Below, piece by piece: positions 51,262 to 62,398 of a DNA stretch of 64,000 nucleotides; within the stretch, counting starts at the first letter, position 1; each line of letters starts with the position of its first letter. A program made the translations under genes and the position numbers. The notes below the pieces were generated by a model that did not search any database, was not told the DNA's origin, and was given only the letters and a program-made list of their open reading frames with translations. The stretch is from Diphasiastrum complanatum (Eukaryota; Streptophyta; Lycopodiopsida; Lycopodiales; Lycopodiaceae): contig CM055098.1 of assembly GCA_029204225.1 (NCBI GenBank), forward strand, positions 53,214,728 through 53,278,727, given 5' to 3'.

Positions 51262-52240
51262 AATGGCTTCCTCTTTTGATCCTAGTCGGAGGTCCTTGTT
51301 GTCTAGTTTTCTCACTGAATTCGGTATAACTGAGCACATAGAGTAATTCAAGTCCCTCTTCCAGCCTTTTTTACATGTGTTCAGTACAACACAGTAGAGT
51401 CCGGATGTTTATTATGACCAGTATATCATATTTAGGGATATAGTCAGTATCCCTCTAATCTCTATGTCTAATTTGTCGTTTATGCATTTCACTGATCTTG
51501 TACATACATTTTCACAGTATAAGCAGCGGCTAGATAGGATGTACACTAAACTTTTTGACAATTTAGGAATTTCAATGAATGTGATTTTTGTAAATGAAAA
51601 TATCGTTTTCTAGAGTATCAAACCAGGTTTTTGTTTTTTTTAGTTAGTACAAATCCCAATAGAGTCAGATACATCGATTTTTGATACTGAGATCCCTTCA
51701 TCCTCCACTACTGAATATTCCATAAATGATATTAGTCATTTCTTGGTTGATATTCTTGATAAATACACTGACTATTTGAGTGTAGATACTGATATGCTGA
51801 GGGATTCTTTCATCGGCTCTAATGCCAATACTGCAGATGTACATTCTAAATGTTTGATTTGTCAAAATATTATATAAATGAAGATGTGTATATTACAACA
51901 ACAGATCTATGTGCTTTTTTTGATTATCGGGAGGATGAGGTGCTTTGTCTATTGTTAAGCACCATTTCTGAGTTCTCTGACATTGTTGATTTTGAAACCG
52001 AAGACTTGGTGCCGGGCATTGACTATGATGATGAGGAGGGTATTCTGACTAGTGAGGAATGTTTGTCCTGGGCTATGGCAAATGTTAGTGGTCATGGACG
52101 AAATTTGCCTTCTGATGAAAAATTTATTTCATTCCAAGCCCAGCTGGGATTCCCTCGTCCATCGGTTATGAAATTTGCAAATGACCCTTTCTTCAATAGG
52201 TGGTCACAATATAGATCATCCCGATCTAGTATCAGCTGAT
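51262..52240 (+). pseudogene. Gene divergent from the H3-like gene, unknown function
   Basis: The plus-strand frame starts MASSFDPSRRSLLSSFLTEF with stops near 51343 and 51393 and near 51613. A possible short intron (GTTTTTG...TTTTTTTAG) lies near 51630-51645, and a frameshift near 51850 leads into a 129-codon frame with an acidic segment (FETEDLVPGIDYDDEEG). No domain recognised. It is convergent with the transposase-like gene to its right. Its reality is supported by the shared promoter and the consistent amino-acid character between stops. Confidence 0.4.
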
Positions 52241-52299
52241 GATGATGAATGCATAAGTTCCAAAGTTTTACTAAATGTTTAGCTGATGTATGTGTTCTA

Positions 52300-54550
52300 T
52301 CAGTTTTTATCTACTAAGAACTCCAATTTTGTAATTGCAGAATACACTTGTGATCGATGACTTTGCTACTTGTCGAGGGGGCTTCAGACAACACCCATCA
52401 TCTTTCCACATGGACAGTGGTCTCGGCCACTACTTGAGGCACGTAGTCCTCAGTGGCAGCAACGATTTCTTTCCATACCGAGTGTTGAATTTTTGAAGCC
52501 TTACCGGTATGGTTTGATAGGAATCAACGTGCTTTGTATGGTTTGATAGGAATCAACGTGCTTTTGCTCCTCCGATGCTTGGCTTAGTAGGCATATTTCC
52601 TAACTTTCCAGAAAGCTTTTCATCTTTCTATATTTTGACATGTCCCTTATGCAATCTTGCTTTTGATAAAACATCTTCTAATCGACAAAGAGCTTCCTTC
52701 GCTAATGATGCTGGCTTACTATTCCACACAAAAACTATATGAAGATAAACGAGCTTCTCTATTATCCTAACTTCTGCATGAAGAGTGCAGACATGCACAT
52801 TTTTCAAGGGAATAGGCAATACTAGCTTCCAGTTTGGATCTGCATTTTCCCTAATAATTCTTGTACTTCTAGTTACATCTTTTGCCATTTTCATGCAGTA
52901 TAAACAAGGATGATTAGATGTAGCATCGTGAGAGACATTATGGCATGCATTTCAATGTTTTCAAATCACCTGCTAAGTGCCATTCAACATTGAAGTCTCC
53001 AACTCTTGGAACATTGAGAAATCCTCCATCCATATGGTCCTTGATGATCCTAGGGTAAGATGTCCTAGAGAATATCCATGATAATATATCGTGATTCTCC
53101 TTCAGTACCTGTCCAAAGAATAAAATCAACTTAGTTAAATATTAATTACCAACTTAGATAAGAAATAAAACTTAGTTAAATATGAATTACCAACTTAGAT
53201 AAGGAATATGAATTACCTGGAAAACTGCCAACCACCATATATTATTTTTGGACTGGACACTGAATTTGAAGTCTTCTTGGTCCACTGTTTGTGATAGTGC
53301 ACCATTCATGAGAGTTATACTAACTCTCTCCATCTTATGCCCTTTCACAATCTCCGACTCATCTAACTTAAGTACAATGATTATTTTACCATTCACCTTT
53401 TCTAAGGTTATATCATAAAATGTGACCATGTATGTTAACAAGTGCTTTAGATCAACAAAGAAGTTGTTTGATGAATTATATGATATGGATCTTCCATCAG
53501 TTTCATACACTTCCTCAATATGAAATGGGGTACCAATGATTTTATGCATACTTATGTTCAATGTATTCCTCTCCGTTTTCAAGTGATATGACCTAGGAAT
53601 AGGGACTTTTCTAATTAAAACTTGCTTAAAATCATCCCTAATAATTTGAAATATTGTTGAATATGCTTCTCTGCTAATACCAGCAAAATCACAGGCACCA
53701 TGAACTATAGTCTTATCTAAAATTTTCTGAATGTCCAACATCAAAGACTCAACAATTTTGGACTTTACATTCGAACTTCAATTGTTCATCATTATACACT
53801 CAGTGGATTTGCCTGTCAATATTGAGCCCAACGACATTCCAATTGATGCATTGTCCTTTATATTCTGATGAGCTACTAATGTAGGTCTGCAAAAAAACCA
53901 GATAGTGAGCAGAATAGCATAGTAGCTGAAATAAAGCCATATGTCATTAATCAAGTTACAAAAAATCAGAGTAAGCTTACTTGAAAGCTCAAATTCTCCT
54001 ATTTCGATAACCTCCTTTTGAAAGGATCTGAATATCCTTGCAACTTTGCCGCTTTCGCTTCTTACTCCTAGCCTCCTTCTTAGCCTCTTCCACATCCTTC
54101 AGTAATTGCAAGTTTTCCATATGAATAGATTGTAAGATTGATTGCATTTGATCTAGTTCTGATTTGATATCGAACCCTGTCTCCTGTAATGATTCATTAT
54201 TTCTTTTAAGTTATTCATTTTCCTCTAAAGTCTTTTGGACATGACAATTTCTTTTTTGATAAAAACAGGATATGCGTATCTTTTCACATTCTAAAAAGTG
54301 AATTTTTTTCATGAAAAACTGATTTCCATAGTTTTGCAATCTCTCACAATAGCCTAGTAATCCAGTATGCCCATTGCATATCCATATTACTAGATTAGTT
54401 ATTGAAGAGAATGTGGGATGAGTCAATGTGCTAGGATCTTGAGGATACAATGTTCCGCCAGTCCACAAATCCAAGTTCTTCTTTCCTTCTGCCCTATAAC
54501 GAGAACGATCATCAGTAGATATTGAAACTCCTTTGCCTCCTCATCTATGT
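52300..54550 (-). pseudogene. Transposase-like gene, left copy, decayed
   Basis: A multi-exon minus-strand gene. The N-terminal exon (from about 54545) has TDDRSRYRAEGKKNLDLW. A basic coiled-coil segment with KKEARSKKRKR lies near 54060. A long exon at about 53754-53217 has IIIVLKLDESEIVKGHKM and IWWLAVFQ. After a 108-base intron (donor 53216, acceptor 53109) come VEWHLAGDLKTLKC, HPCLYCMKMAKD and VCTLHAEVRIIEKLVYLHI. A hydrophobic strand with Asp, a later GDLK and a CxxC knuckle resemble RNase H-fold transposases, but I cannot assign a superfamily. Frameshifts near 52947 and 53770, stops, and a 28-base tandem duplication at about 52508-52565 damage it. The paralogue at 55313 lies head to head with it. 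Confidence 0.5.
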
Positions 54551-55312
54551 ATAGGTGCCAAATCATTAGGGATATCCAAATGTAGATGATATAATGTCGT
54601 CATCAGATAAAACAAGACAAAACAAAATAATACAAGACAAAACAAAGTACTTATCTTTTATTATATTATATACATTAGAGGAGTTCTCAATATCAAAAAG
54701 ACCCTTTAAGGAATGCCATGTAGGATATAGAAAAATATCAAAATAAAAAACACAATATTGTTTATTTGCTTGTCCCCACCACTCCCGAGGCCTCCCCAAC
54801 TCCCAATGATCTAACCAAAGGGTCTATAGTCACAGTTAAGAATTGTAAACAGTTTGCAGTATAACTGACTAAATTCAAAAGTATTCCTTCCATCGGTTAC
54901 GAAAAGGGCAATATTTTCACTGGATCTAGAATATGACCGCCATCCACAAATTCGAATCAGGAAAAATAGAAAAATGTTTACATATGCATTCTTTCCACAA
55001 GAATGAAAATATGGGTGCCATCTCCAATTATGAACGCCATGTTCACATTGGAATGGAAATATGAGGCCAACTACCTATTGGAATGAAAAAATGAGCGGCA
55101 TTTCCAAATTTGAATCAAGCATACAAGCATGGAGATCGGATTGATCGTACATAGTATATAATATAATAAAAGATGAGTATTTTGTTTTGCTTCATAGAAT
55201 CTGTTCATAGTACTTTGATGCAACTTATTACTCTCTTGTTTTTTCTGATGACGACATTGTATCATCTACATGTGGATATCCCTATTGATTTGGCACCTTT
55301 GTAGAGAAGAGG
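54551..55312. other. Centre of the inverted arrangement
   Basis: AT-rich spacer between the two divergent transposase-like genes. It contains short degenerate direct repeats built on AAATATGRGNGCCAT (about 54930, 55010, 55055, 55090) and an ACAAGACAAAACAAA repeat near 54610-54650. It could be a shared promoter or the junction of two inserted copies. No gene seen. Confidence 0.45.
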
Positions 55313-56560
55313 AGGCAAAGGATTTCAAATATCTGTTGAGGATCGTTCTCATTACAGGGCAGAAGGAAAGAAAAACTTGGATTTGTGGATAGATGGAACA
55401 TTATATCCACTTTGACACATCCCACATTCTCCTCAATAACTCATTTAGTTACACGGATATGCAATGGGCATAGTGGATTACTAGAATATTGTGAAAGATT
55501 GCAGAACCATGAAAAACAACTTTATATGAACGAAGTTCACTTTTTAGAAGGTGAGCTATTTCGGATATCCTCTTATTGTCAGAATAGAGATTGTCATCCC
55601 AAAAGACGTCAGAGTTTGAATGGCACTTAGCAGGTGATTTGAAAACATTGAAATGTATGTATAATGTCTCTCACGGTGCTATATCAAAACACCCTTGTTT
55701 GTACTGCATGAAAATGGCAAAAGATGCTACTAGGAGTACATGAATTACTAGTTTTTGCTTGGAATAGTAAGCCAACATCATCAGCAAAGGAACCTATCTC
55801 TCGATTAGAAGATGTTTTATCAAAAGCAGAACTTCATAAGGGACATGTCAAAATTGAAAAAGATGAAAAGCTTTCAAGAAAGAATGGAAATATGCCAACT
55901 AAGCCAAGCATAGGAGGAGCAAAAGCACGTTGATTTCTATCAAATCATACTAGTAAGGCTTCTAATATTCAACACTCAATCTGGACATATATTATTGCTG
56001 CCACTCAGGACTTCAAGAAAGACGCAAAACTAGAGTACTAAAAGCTGATGTATGGAAGAAGCTTGATAGTATGATTGCTATTTTAAGAAAAAATAAATAC
56101 TCTGATATTGATAAGAAAGCTGTACAAAGGACTTGTGTCGAGTTTGTTAATGCAGTATCAAAAGCATGGGGAGAAGATCACATCACTCATTACATGATTA
56201 GTATAAATTCTTCAAGATGCTTTCAATTTTCCATATATATTTAGATCCAAACATAAGACTGACATTATGGTTTCGACATCTGCAGCACATACTAAGAGAT
56301 CATACAACATTTTTTGCAAACACATATGGAAGCCTGAGTGTTTGGTCATCACAAGGGATGGAGAAGTCACATTGGCAAGCACGAGCAACATTTTATTGAA
56401 CTACACAACATGAAGGAACCAAAGAAAAACAAAACTACATTTGTCAATTGTTTCAGTGGTTCTACTGCGGAGTTCAGATTCGACATATAACAAAGTCCAC
56501 ACAATACAACAAGTTTATAAAAGCATGCAAGTTCATACAGGAAGAGAAAATTAGATGATT
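55313..56560 (+). pseudogene. Transposase-like gene, right copy with internal deletion
   Basis: Starts with the same region as the left copy (EDRSHYRAEGKKNLDLW). It then jumps near 55604 from the N-terminal exon straight to the EWHLAGDLKTLKC segment, omitting about 1.2 kb present on the left. A second small deletion follows near 55739. Downstream it keeps sequence lost on the left: NGNMPTKPSIGGAKAR, VWKKLDSMIAILRKNKYSD, KAWGEDHITHYM and YGSLSVWSSQGMEKSHWQAR. This C-terminal block is highly protein-like. The copy is a deletion derivative with several stops. Confidence 0.55.
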
Positions 56561-56610
56561 GTTGAGTAGAAGATAACAAAGACATTCAATCATCATTGTT
56601 ATCAAATCAT

Positions 56611-56745
56611 GACATGTTCAAAATTGCTTGCAAATTCATTGAACAAGAGAGGAAAAATACTCAATGTAAATGTGTGACATGTCCAGAATTACATGCAAAT
56701 TCATGGAATAAGAGAGAGGAGAAATACTCAATGTAAATGTATTGA
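56611..56745. repeat. Tandem duplication, about 69-bp unit
   Basis: Two units share GACATGT(T/C)CA(A/G)AATT, GCAAATTCAT and AATACTCAATGTAAATGT. Confidence 0.8.
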
Positions 56746-56784
56746 TTGTATTATAACAAAGTACAAAGTGTCCACTATTCATCA

Positions 56785-57132
56785 TCAGCTTGTGTTAGTT
56801 TCTATGGTTGTATTGTCATGAAAAAATTCTATGCTAGAGTATGGATCTAATAGATGTGCATTATCCTTATTTCCACTAAGTTCAATATAAGTAGAGTACA
56901 ATGAATAAAGGGAGCTTCTTAAAGGAACATTCCCATCAGTAAAACCTAGAATGTTCAAAACATAAGATCTTTTGATGACAAATATCTTATTTGTCTTAAC
57001 AAATTTATGTCCTCCTAGATAAAATGATAAAGCTTCAACTGCCATTATCAGACTCTCCCCAACTGGGCTCAGCTTCGAATGAGCAATATAGATATCATTT
57101 TTCAGAAAATGCCTAAGATAGTGGTCGGACAT
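56785..57132 (-). pseudogene. Right-arm minus-strand ORF, unknown, 5' truncated
   Basis: A 115-codon frame with NDIYIAHSKLSPVGESL, FVIKRSYVLNILGFTDG and a polar C-terminus. It occupies the place corresponding to the left-arm gene at 51262-52240 (convergent with the transposase-like gene), but similarity to it is too weak to call. Its first residues come from the opposite strand of the protease gene, so the true start was lost at a deletion junction near 57115. Confidence 0.4.
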
Positions 57133-58194
57133 AGCCGATGCTGTAGATAGAATTGGTATTCCATTTTGTTTTAGAATAGAGGAACTTGACTTTAGTATAA
57201 ATCATTAGAGTTGTTGATTGTTTGGATCTCAAAAATAGATGGGCTTCTATCAGTGATCTTGTGATAGAGTCTGGGATTACACTCTTGCAGTATGACATTG
57301 CAAGAGATTCATCCAATGAATTGCTGGTGTTCAGTAACTTTTGGCTTCAGGCCTTCAAGGAGAATAACGAACATTGTCACAGTGTCTGACTAGTGGATTC
57401 ACACCAGCAACAAAATACCTGCTCGTGTCTTATCATACCAAGTAAGATAGGTTAAATGCTTCTTGTTGTTTAATACTTTATCATTGGCATTATCAATGGA
57501 AATAGTTCTCAGAATTGCAGCTAATAGAATTTCTATCTTATTTTGAAGTGAGCACTGGAGTTTAAACCTGATCTCTATTAAGAGATCTGTAGATAATAAT
57601 GTTAAAGGATTTTGTGTCATGAACTCGGCTAGCAATACGCATAAGGATGTAGATATATACTTGCCATATTTAAGTAAATATATTCCAATAGATGTTCCCC
57701 ATTCAATGGACTGGCAGATCGTTAGTTTGGAGGTAAATTTTGTCTTGCTTAATAGCATTTTGATATCAGTATTCTAATGTATTTGTTTCAGTTTTATTCA
57801 TTCTATTTCTTAATTGATTTCTTGTGTGCTAAATTTTTTTGCAGTCACCCCAGCAAAATGATTCATTCAGTTGTGGGTGGTACACATTATATAATGCAAA
57901 GTTATTTTTTGAGTGGTTCAACCTTCAGAAAGATGTTGATATTTCCAAGGTAATTAATTTTTTCTTATTCTTATTTTTGGAATTGTGATTAGTTTTCTAT
58001 TTTGTTGTTGTTTTTAGCCATTACTAATACATGAATGTTCTATCTTGCAGTTTACACTTCCTGAGTACACATCAACCCAGGTGTACAGATTTAGACAAGA
58101 AATTGTCCTAAGCATATTGGCTAGGGCAAGGCTTCAGCCTCCCATTGTTGATGATGGTGCAAAGGATGATGTAATTATACTAAATAAAGATTAG
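57120..58194 (+). pseudogene. Right-arm Ulp1/C48-like cysteine protease domain
   Basis: Exons: a remnant near 57120-57205 (IADAVDRIGIPFCFRIEELD, matching the left copy), 57225-57441, 57549-57732, 57845-57949 and 58051-58194. All GT-AG junctions and phases agree after one frameshift near 57390. Motifs are HWSL (His), MNSASNTHKDVD, SPQQNDSFSCGWYTLYNAK (Gln, Cys, Gly) and VYRFRQEIVLSILARARLQ before the TAG at 58192. The CG after the active Cys is kept here, whereas the left copy has CA. The upstream part that is H3-like in the left arm is missing. Confidence 0.7.
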
Positions 58195-58329
58195 AGCAAT
58201 ACAGATAGCATAGAACAAAAATAGATTGCACGTGTATAGAATTCATAGAGAAATATACATTGGTATATCATATGCTGCTCCATTTTTGGAGCACAAAATA
58301 CATGTACTGATGCCCAACTTGGGGTTTCA

Positions 58330-59590
58330 TTGAATGAAAAAGTCTATACACAGATTTTTACTAACCTTTATTTGAAGCTATTGTTCTTCCACAATGGTGA
58401 TTGTTGTAGGTAGATCTTTGCAGCACGTTATCAGCTCCTGTCTTTTTTGCATCTATGACATGACAAATATTAATGAATGTGAAATTGTAAATTATGTCAT
58501 TTTCAATGATTTTGTACTATTTTGAAATCTCAATAAACATAAAGTACTTACGAGTCTTCCGTTGATGATAAATCTAAAATACGTTGGTAGATTGGTTTGT
58601 AATAGCATGAGCTCTGTTCTGATAAAATCAAGCTTCTAATGCTCTTCCACCTCAACCATAGTAAAATATTCTTCATTGTAGATAATGCTTATCTCCATTC
58701 GGTTTGTGTGACCATTTAGTTCAAAGTCTTGAGCCAGTGGTAGCCATGTACCTTCAATTTTCTTGTATCTCTGATAGCTAAATGTGAGACTGAGCATTTG
58801 CTTTTCGATATGATAACGAAAGATCATTGAAGACTTTTTAATCCTGCATTCTATGTCATTATTTGTTTTACTATCCCAGCCTTGATGCATGAGCTCTGAC
58901 AAAGTCTCATCTGATAAATCCTTGCAAACAAATAAAGTTGGTGTCTTACGAACACTAGCACTCGAGAAAAAATCAACAAATATATGTAATAAGATAAACC
59001 AACTTAGGTGAACAATTTTATAGCCTGTGCTTATCTTCATAGCATTTCTAATATCAATGAGTAGCTTGGATCTCAAGGATTCAGAAACAATACTGTCAAG
59101 AGTAGGCCACTCATCACTCTGAAAACTAGGCAATGGAATTGCTTTGAACTTGCCAAAACCTCCATCCATTTGTGGCATATATAAAGATTCATAAAAATAG
59201 ATACCACAATCTACAAGTTCCTTTGGACTTCTTCCTCTGTATTGCAGCTTTCCAACATCAGAGTGAATCACGTCCAATATTACTGCAAGTGATTGTGCTG
59301 GCTCCCATTCACTTATGCATGATGGATATTTTTTTTGAAAGAAAAAAACAATGTTGAAGCATTTAAATCATAATCTGAAGAGCATCAATAAAGATAATCA
59401 CCTATGATTGTTGTAGAGTGCATATGTTTTGATATACTTACAATTATATTTTTGATGATCATGAGGATCGATATCATGTACTTTGATTTCTGAATGCAAA
59501 TATACATGTTTCAATAAGATTTGTATGTCATTTTTGCTCTTTTCTTTGATGATGGATGCAACAACACCCATGAGTTCTTAAACCTATGGA
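58330..59590 (-). pseudogene. Right-arm gene 1 (conserved unknown)
   Basis: Inverted paralogue of 47530-48650 and better preserved. The first exon ends at 59442 (donor GTAAGT) with NDIQILLKHVYLHSEIKVHD. The second spans about 59320-58560 with DVIHSDVGKLQYRGRSPKEL, SDEWPTLDSIVSESLRSKLL, LFVCKDLSDETLSELMHQGW, KKSSMIFRYHIEKQMLSLTF and GTWLPLAQDFELNG. A 213-codon stretch (59277-58636) is open. It converges on the protease gene, as on the left. The family is unknown; the acceptor of exon 2 appears mutated. Confidence 0.6.
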
Positions 59591-59609
59591 TGTCAACATG
59601 AAGCTTATT

Positions 59610-60317
59610 GCATATGATGAATCTGAGAAATTTTGTATAGATAGCTGGTGGGTAGTTTGATTTATTTGACACACACCCGACCTGATATTTCTTATGCTGT
59701 TGGTGTTTTTAGTCAATTTATGCAAGATCCTAGTCAAGCACATTGGAAGTCTGCTAAATGTATTCTCAGATACATTCGAGGGACATTGAATTTTGGTTTG
59801 AAGTATGATCGGTCTGAAGCGCCAATGTTGGTAGGTTATACAAATGCCGATTGGGCAGGTAATATTGATGACATGAGATCTACCAGTGGTCATACATTCA
59901 GTTATGGTACAGCTGCAATTTCATGGAGCAGCAGAAAGCAACCTACAATAGCCTTATCATCGACGGAAGCTGAATATCGAGCACTCAGCAATGCTACACA
60001 AAAAGCGGTATGGTTACGAAGATTGCTTGTGGATTTAGGTCAACCATAGGTGGATGCGACTACTATATCTTGCGATAATCAAATTTGCATTCACCTTGCC
60101 AAAAATCCAGTTCTACATGCTCGAACCAAGAACATCGAAATACACTACTATTTTGTTCGAGAGAAAATTCTTGATGGAGCCATTGATCTTGTTTTTTGTA
60201 AATCTGAAGATTAAATGGCAGATATTTTTACTAAGTCATTAGATAGATGTAAATTTGAGAGGTTTCGTACTCTATTAGGAATAGAAGAATGTAATTTTGT
60301 CATTGAGGGAGGGTTTT
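59610..60317 (+). pseudogene. Copia RNase H end of pol
   Basis: Begins at the YR.LVGSLIYL junction of copia pol and continues THTRPDISYAVGVFSQFM, HWKSAKCILRYIRGTLNFGL, YTNADWAGNIDDMRSTSGHT, ISWSSRKQPTIALSSTEAEY and, in another frame or after stops, the DNQICIHLAKNPVLHARTKN block and ADIFTKSL. RNase H catalytic positions (DADW-type NADW, STEAEY) are visible. Reverse transcriptase is missing to its left, where gene 1 of the right arm begins. Confidence 0.93.
60305..60313 (+). other. Polypurine tract
   Basis: GAGGGAGGG directly after the RNase H frame, as expected before a copia 3' LTR. Confidence 0.5.
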
Positions 60318-60600
60318 AGAAATCAATGATAGACTTCATTGTTAGTGTTTACGAGGTACATTAATGTTGACAGCTGTGACCAGCTATCATTAGCCGTAGG
60401 CTAGTCTATTAGTCTACTCATAGGTTTTCTCTCTCTATCAGGGGTTCAGGGTTTATTTGTACATTCTACATTTTGTATGAGTTAGTGTGATAGAGTGACA
60501 GTGCATGTTCTTCTTCTGCCTTCTTGTGGTGATTGCTTATGGTGAATGCTTGATGTTGCATATCTAATTCTTGACAATTGTTAGTGGCTACTTGTTCTTA
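60318..60600 (+). repeat. Probable 3' LTR (partial, ends undefined)
   Basis: AT-rich sequence following the polypurine tract. No partner LTR is in the window, so the limits are a guess. Confidence 0.35.
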
Positions 60601-60722
60601 ATGCACTCATGAAAGAAATTTGAAGCAAACTGTGCCCAATCATAGAGGTTCTGGGCATGTAGTCGTGAATCTGCCATCATGTGGAACAGGGACATGTGTA
60701 CCCTCTGCAGCTTGGTTCGTGG

Positions 60723-61004
60723 TCATTGTGTGCACTTGGTTAAGTTTTCACATGCCGCTTGTAACTGTTGATCATTGATTGCCTCAACTCTATACCCGTC
60801 CTTGTTCTTCCACTTGTTCACGGAGGAATCTATGTATTTGAAGTATGTTGTCTGCTCAATCTTTTGGAGCGTCCTTGTGACAGCATTTGCTCCTCGAGGT
60901 AACCCAAAGGGTTGCAAGTCGACGGTGAAGATGTTGGGTGAGGATGGAGATGTAGGGAAGGTAGAGATATGTTGGAGGTGGTGATGAGCTAGAATGAAAA
61001 ACAA
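60723..61004 (-). CDS. Unknown minus-strand ORF
   Basis: 93 codons ending FKYIDSSVNKWKNKDGYRVE and AINDQQLQAACENLTKC. The C-terminal half has protein-like composition, but I do not recognise a family. It lies between two copia fragments and may be a gene fragment. Confidence 0.25.
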   Translation of the reverse strand: MFFILAHHHLQHISTFPTSPSSPNIFTVDLQPFGLPRGANAVTRTLQKIEQTTYFKYIDSSVNKWKNKDGYRVEAINDQQLQAACENLTKCTQ

Positions 61005-61394
61005 GTGGTTATGGTGATGATGTAATACTCAATAGTGTAACGGGAGTGTAGTGAATGCTCGCGTGACACTACCCCTCAGCATGCGAAAATGTTTCAAATG
61101 TTGTTTCTTCCGCTGGCGATGTTAGGTTTGAGATGTTTGGTGATGGCACTCTCAATGGTAAACAAACTAGGATGGCTGATAGTCGGTAGGTAGTGTGGGA
61201 GTGATGACAGATGCAAGGAACAAGAGAGCGCCAGGATCATGCACGGAAGCAAGATCATCGCCAGTAGATCATCGCCAGAGAACTCCAAAATTCGCACTTC
61301 GCTGAGGTGTGAATGGCGTCGGGGTGATGGCATTTGTGGACGTCGTCGTCTGGTTTCGGACGCGATGGGACGTGCCTGTTCGTTGAATTTTTAA

Positions 61395-61694
61395 TTAGAA
61401 TCGTCGGTCGAGATTTCTCTGGAATCCGCGAACATTTGTGAAGTTTAGTGACATGCCTGTATCGACTATCTTTGCTACGGATAGAAGATCTTTGTCAAGA
61501 ATAGGGACATAGAGAACTTTCTCTAGTTCCTTGTCACCCTTATTCGGGTCCAGCCAAAGTACACTAGTTCCATCAACCACGTGTTTAGAACCATCTCCAA
61601 GTATAATGAATCCTGAATAGTTCGTCTTCTTGTACTCAGACAATATTTGTTTTGAGAAAAAAAAATGTGAGGTTGCTCCCAAATCAAGTACCAC
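61395..61694 (-). pseudogene. Copia protease (element 3)
   Basis: The minus-strand frame VLDLGATSHFF contains the aspartic protease motif (D-x-GA-[ST]-x-H), followed by GDGSKHVVDGTSVLW and VLYVPILDKDLLSVAKI, which are typical of copia protease. Similarity ends near 61390, so integrase and polymerase are lost. Confidence 0.88.
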
Positions 61695-61884
61695 TTCTTG
61701 AATTTTAGAATCTGTTAAACAACATAGATCAGCACTAACATAAGCTGCTGAATTCCTTGTCGTCCTGTCTTTTGCTGCTCTGGAGCATTTTCCTTTGTCT
61801 TGGACATAGTTTGAATCTGAAGGTTCGCTTCGATTCGCTCCTTTTTGTTTCTGGGATCTACTACTGCATGACCCCGTTTATGAC

Positions 61885-62166
61885 AATGAATGCATTCAAT
61901 CTTTGGATTTAACCAACACTTATCTTCTGGGTGACCTGATCTTTTGCATCTGTTGCAGATCTTCTTATCACCGAAATTTTTTTGTTGTTAGACTCATTCT
62001 TTTTAGACGACTCCCTCTTAAACTTTGACTTCTTAGAAGATTTATTCTTCTGAGTAAATAGAGCATTTTCAGAATCACCATTGTCGTCATAGTGTTCACG
62101 AGCTTCTACTTCCTCTTTAACTCTGTTTATTGCCTCTTGAAGTGTCATTGTTGCATCTTTCGCCAA
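61885..62166 (-). pseudogene. Copia gag C-terminus with CCHC zinc knuckle (element 3)
   Basis: Lys/Ser-rich linker (KSSKKSKFKRESSKK) followed, after a frameshift near 61970, by CNRCKRSGHPEDKC (CX2CX4HX4C) and a second partial knuckle CIHCHKRGH. Confidence 0.82.
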
Positions 62167-62398
62167 TAAGGTTCGAGTTGTGTGGAATGACCTGTGTAGG
62201 GCTCAAAGAAAATAATTAAGTTATTTTCCCTTTGAAATTGCATTTATTGCGTCAGAATTCTGCAAAGAAATAAATAAATCTTTAATCTTTTGTACGAATG
62301 TGGTCAGATCTTTGCCATCCCACTATAGGTAAGTTAATTGGTCTTCCAAGAACATGGTCTAATTACGAGATCGAGTCTATGGTTTGCAATTCTTCCCA

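Noticed and set aside
50295-51650. In-frame TAG/TAA at Gln-like positions as a sign of an alternative genetic code
   Set aside because: TGA stops and frameshifts also occur in the same genes, and the surrounding copia relics show the same kind of decay. Methylation-driven mutation is simpler.
56785-57132. Minus-strand ORF as an H2A-like histone partner
   Set aside because: A few residues can be lined up with H2A, but no signature motif is present.
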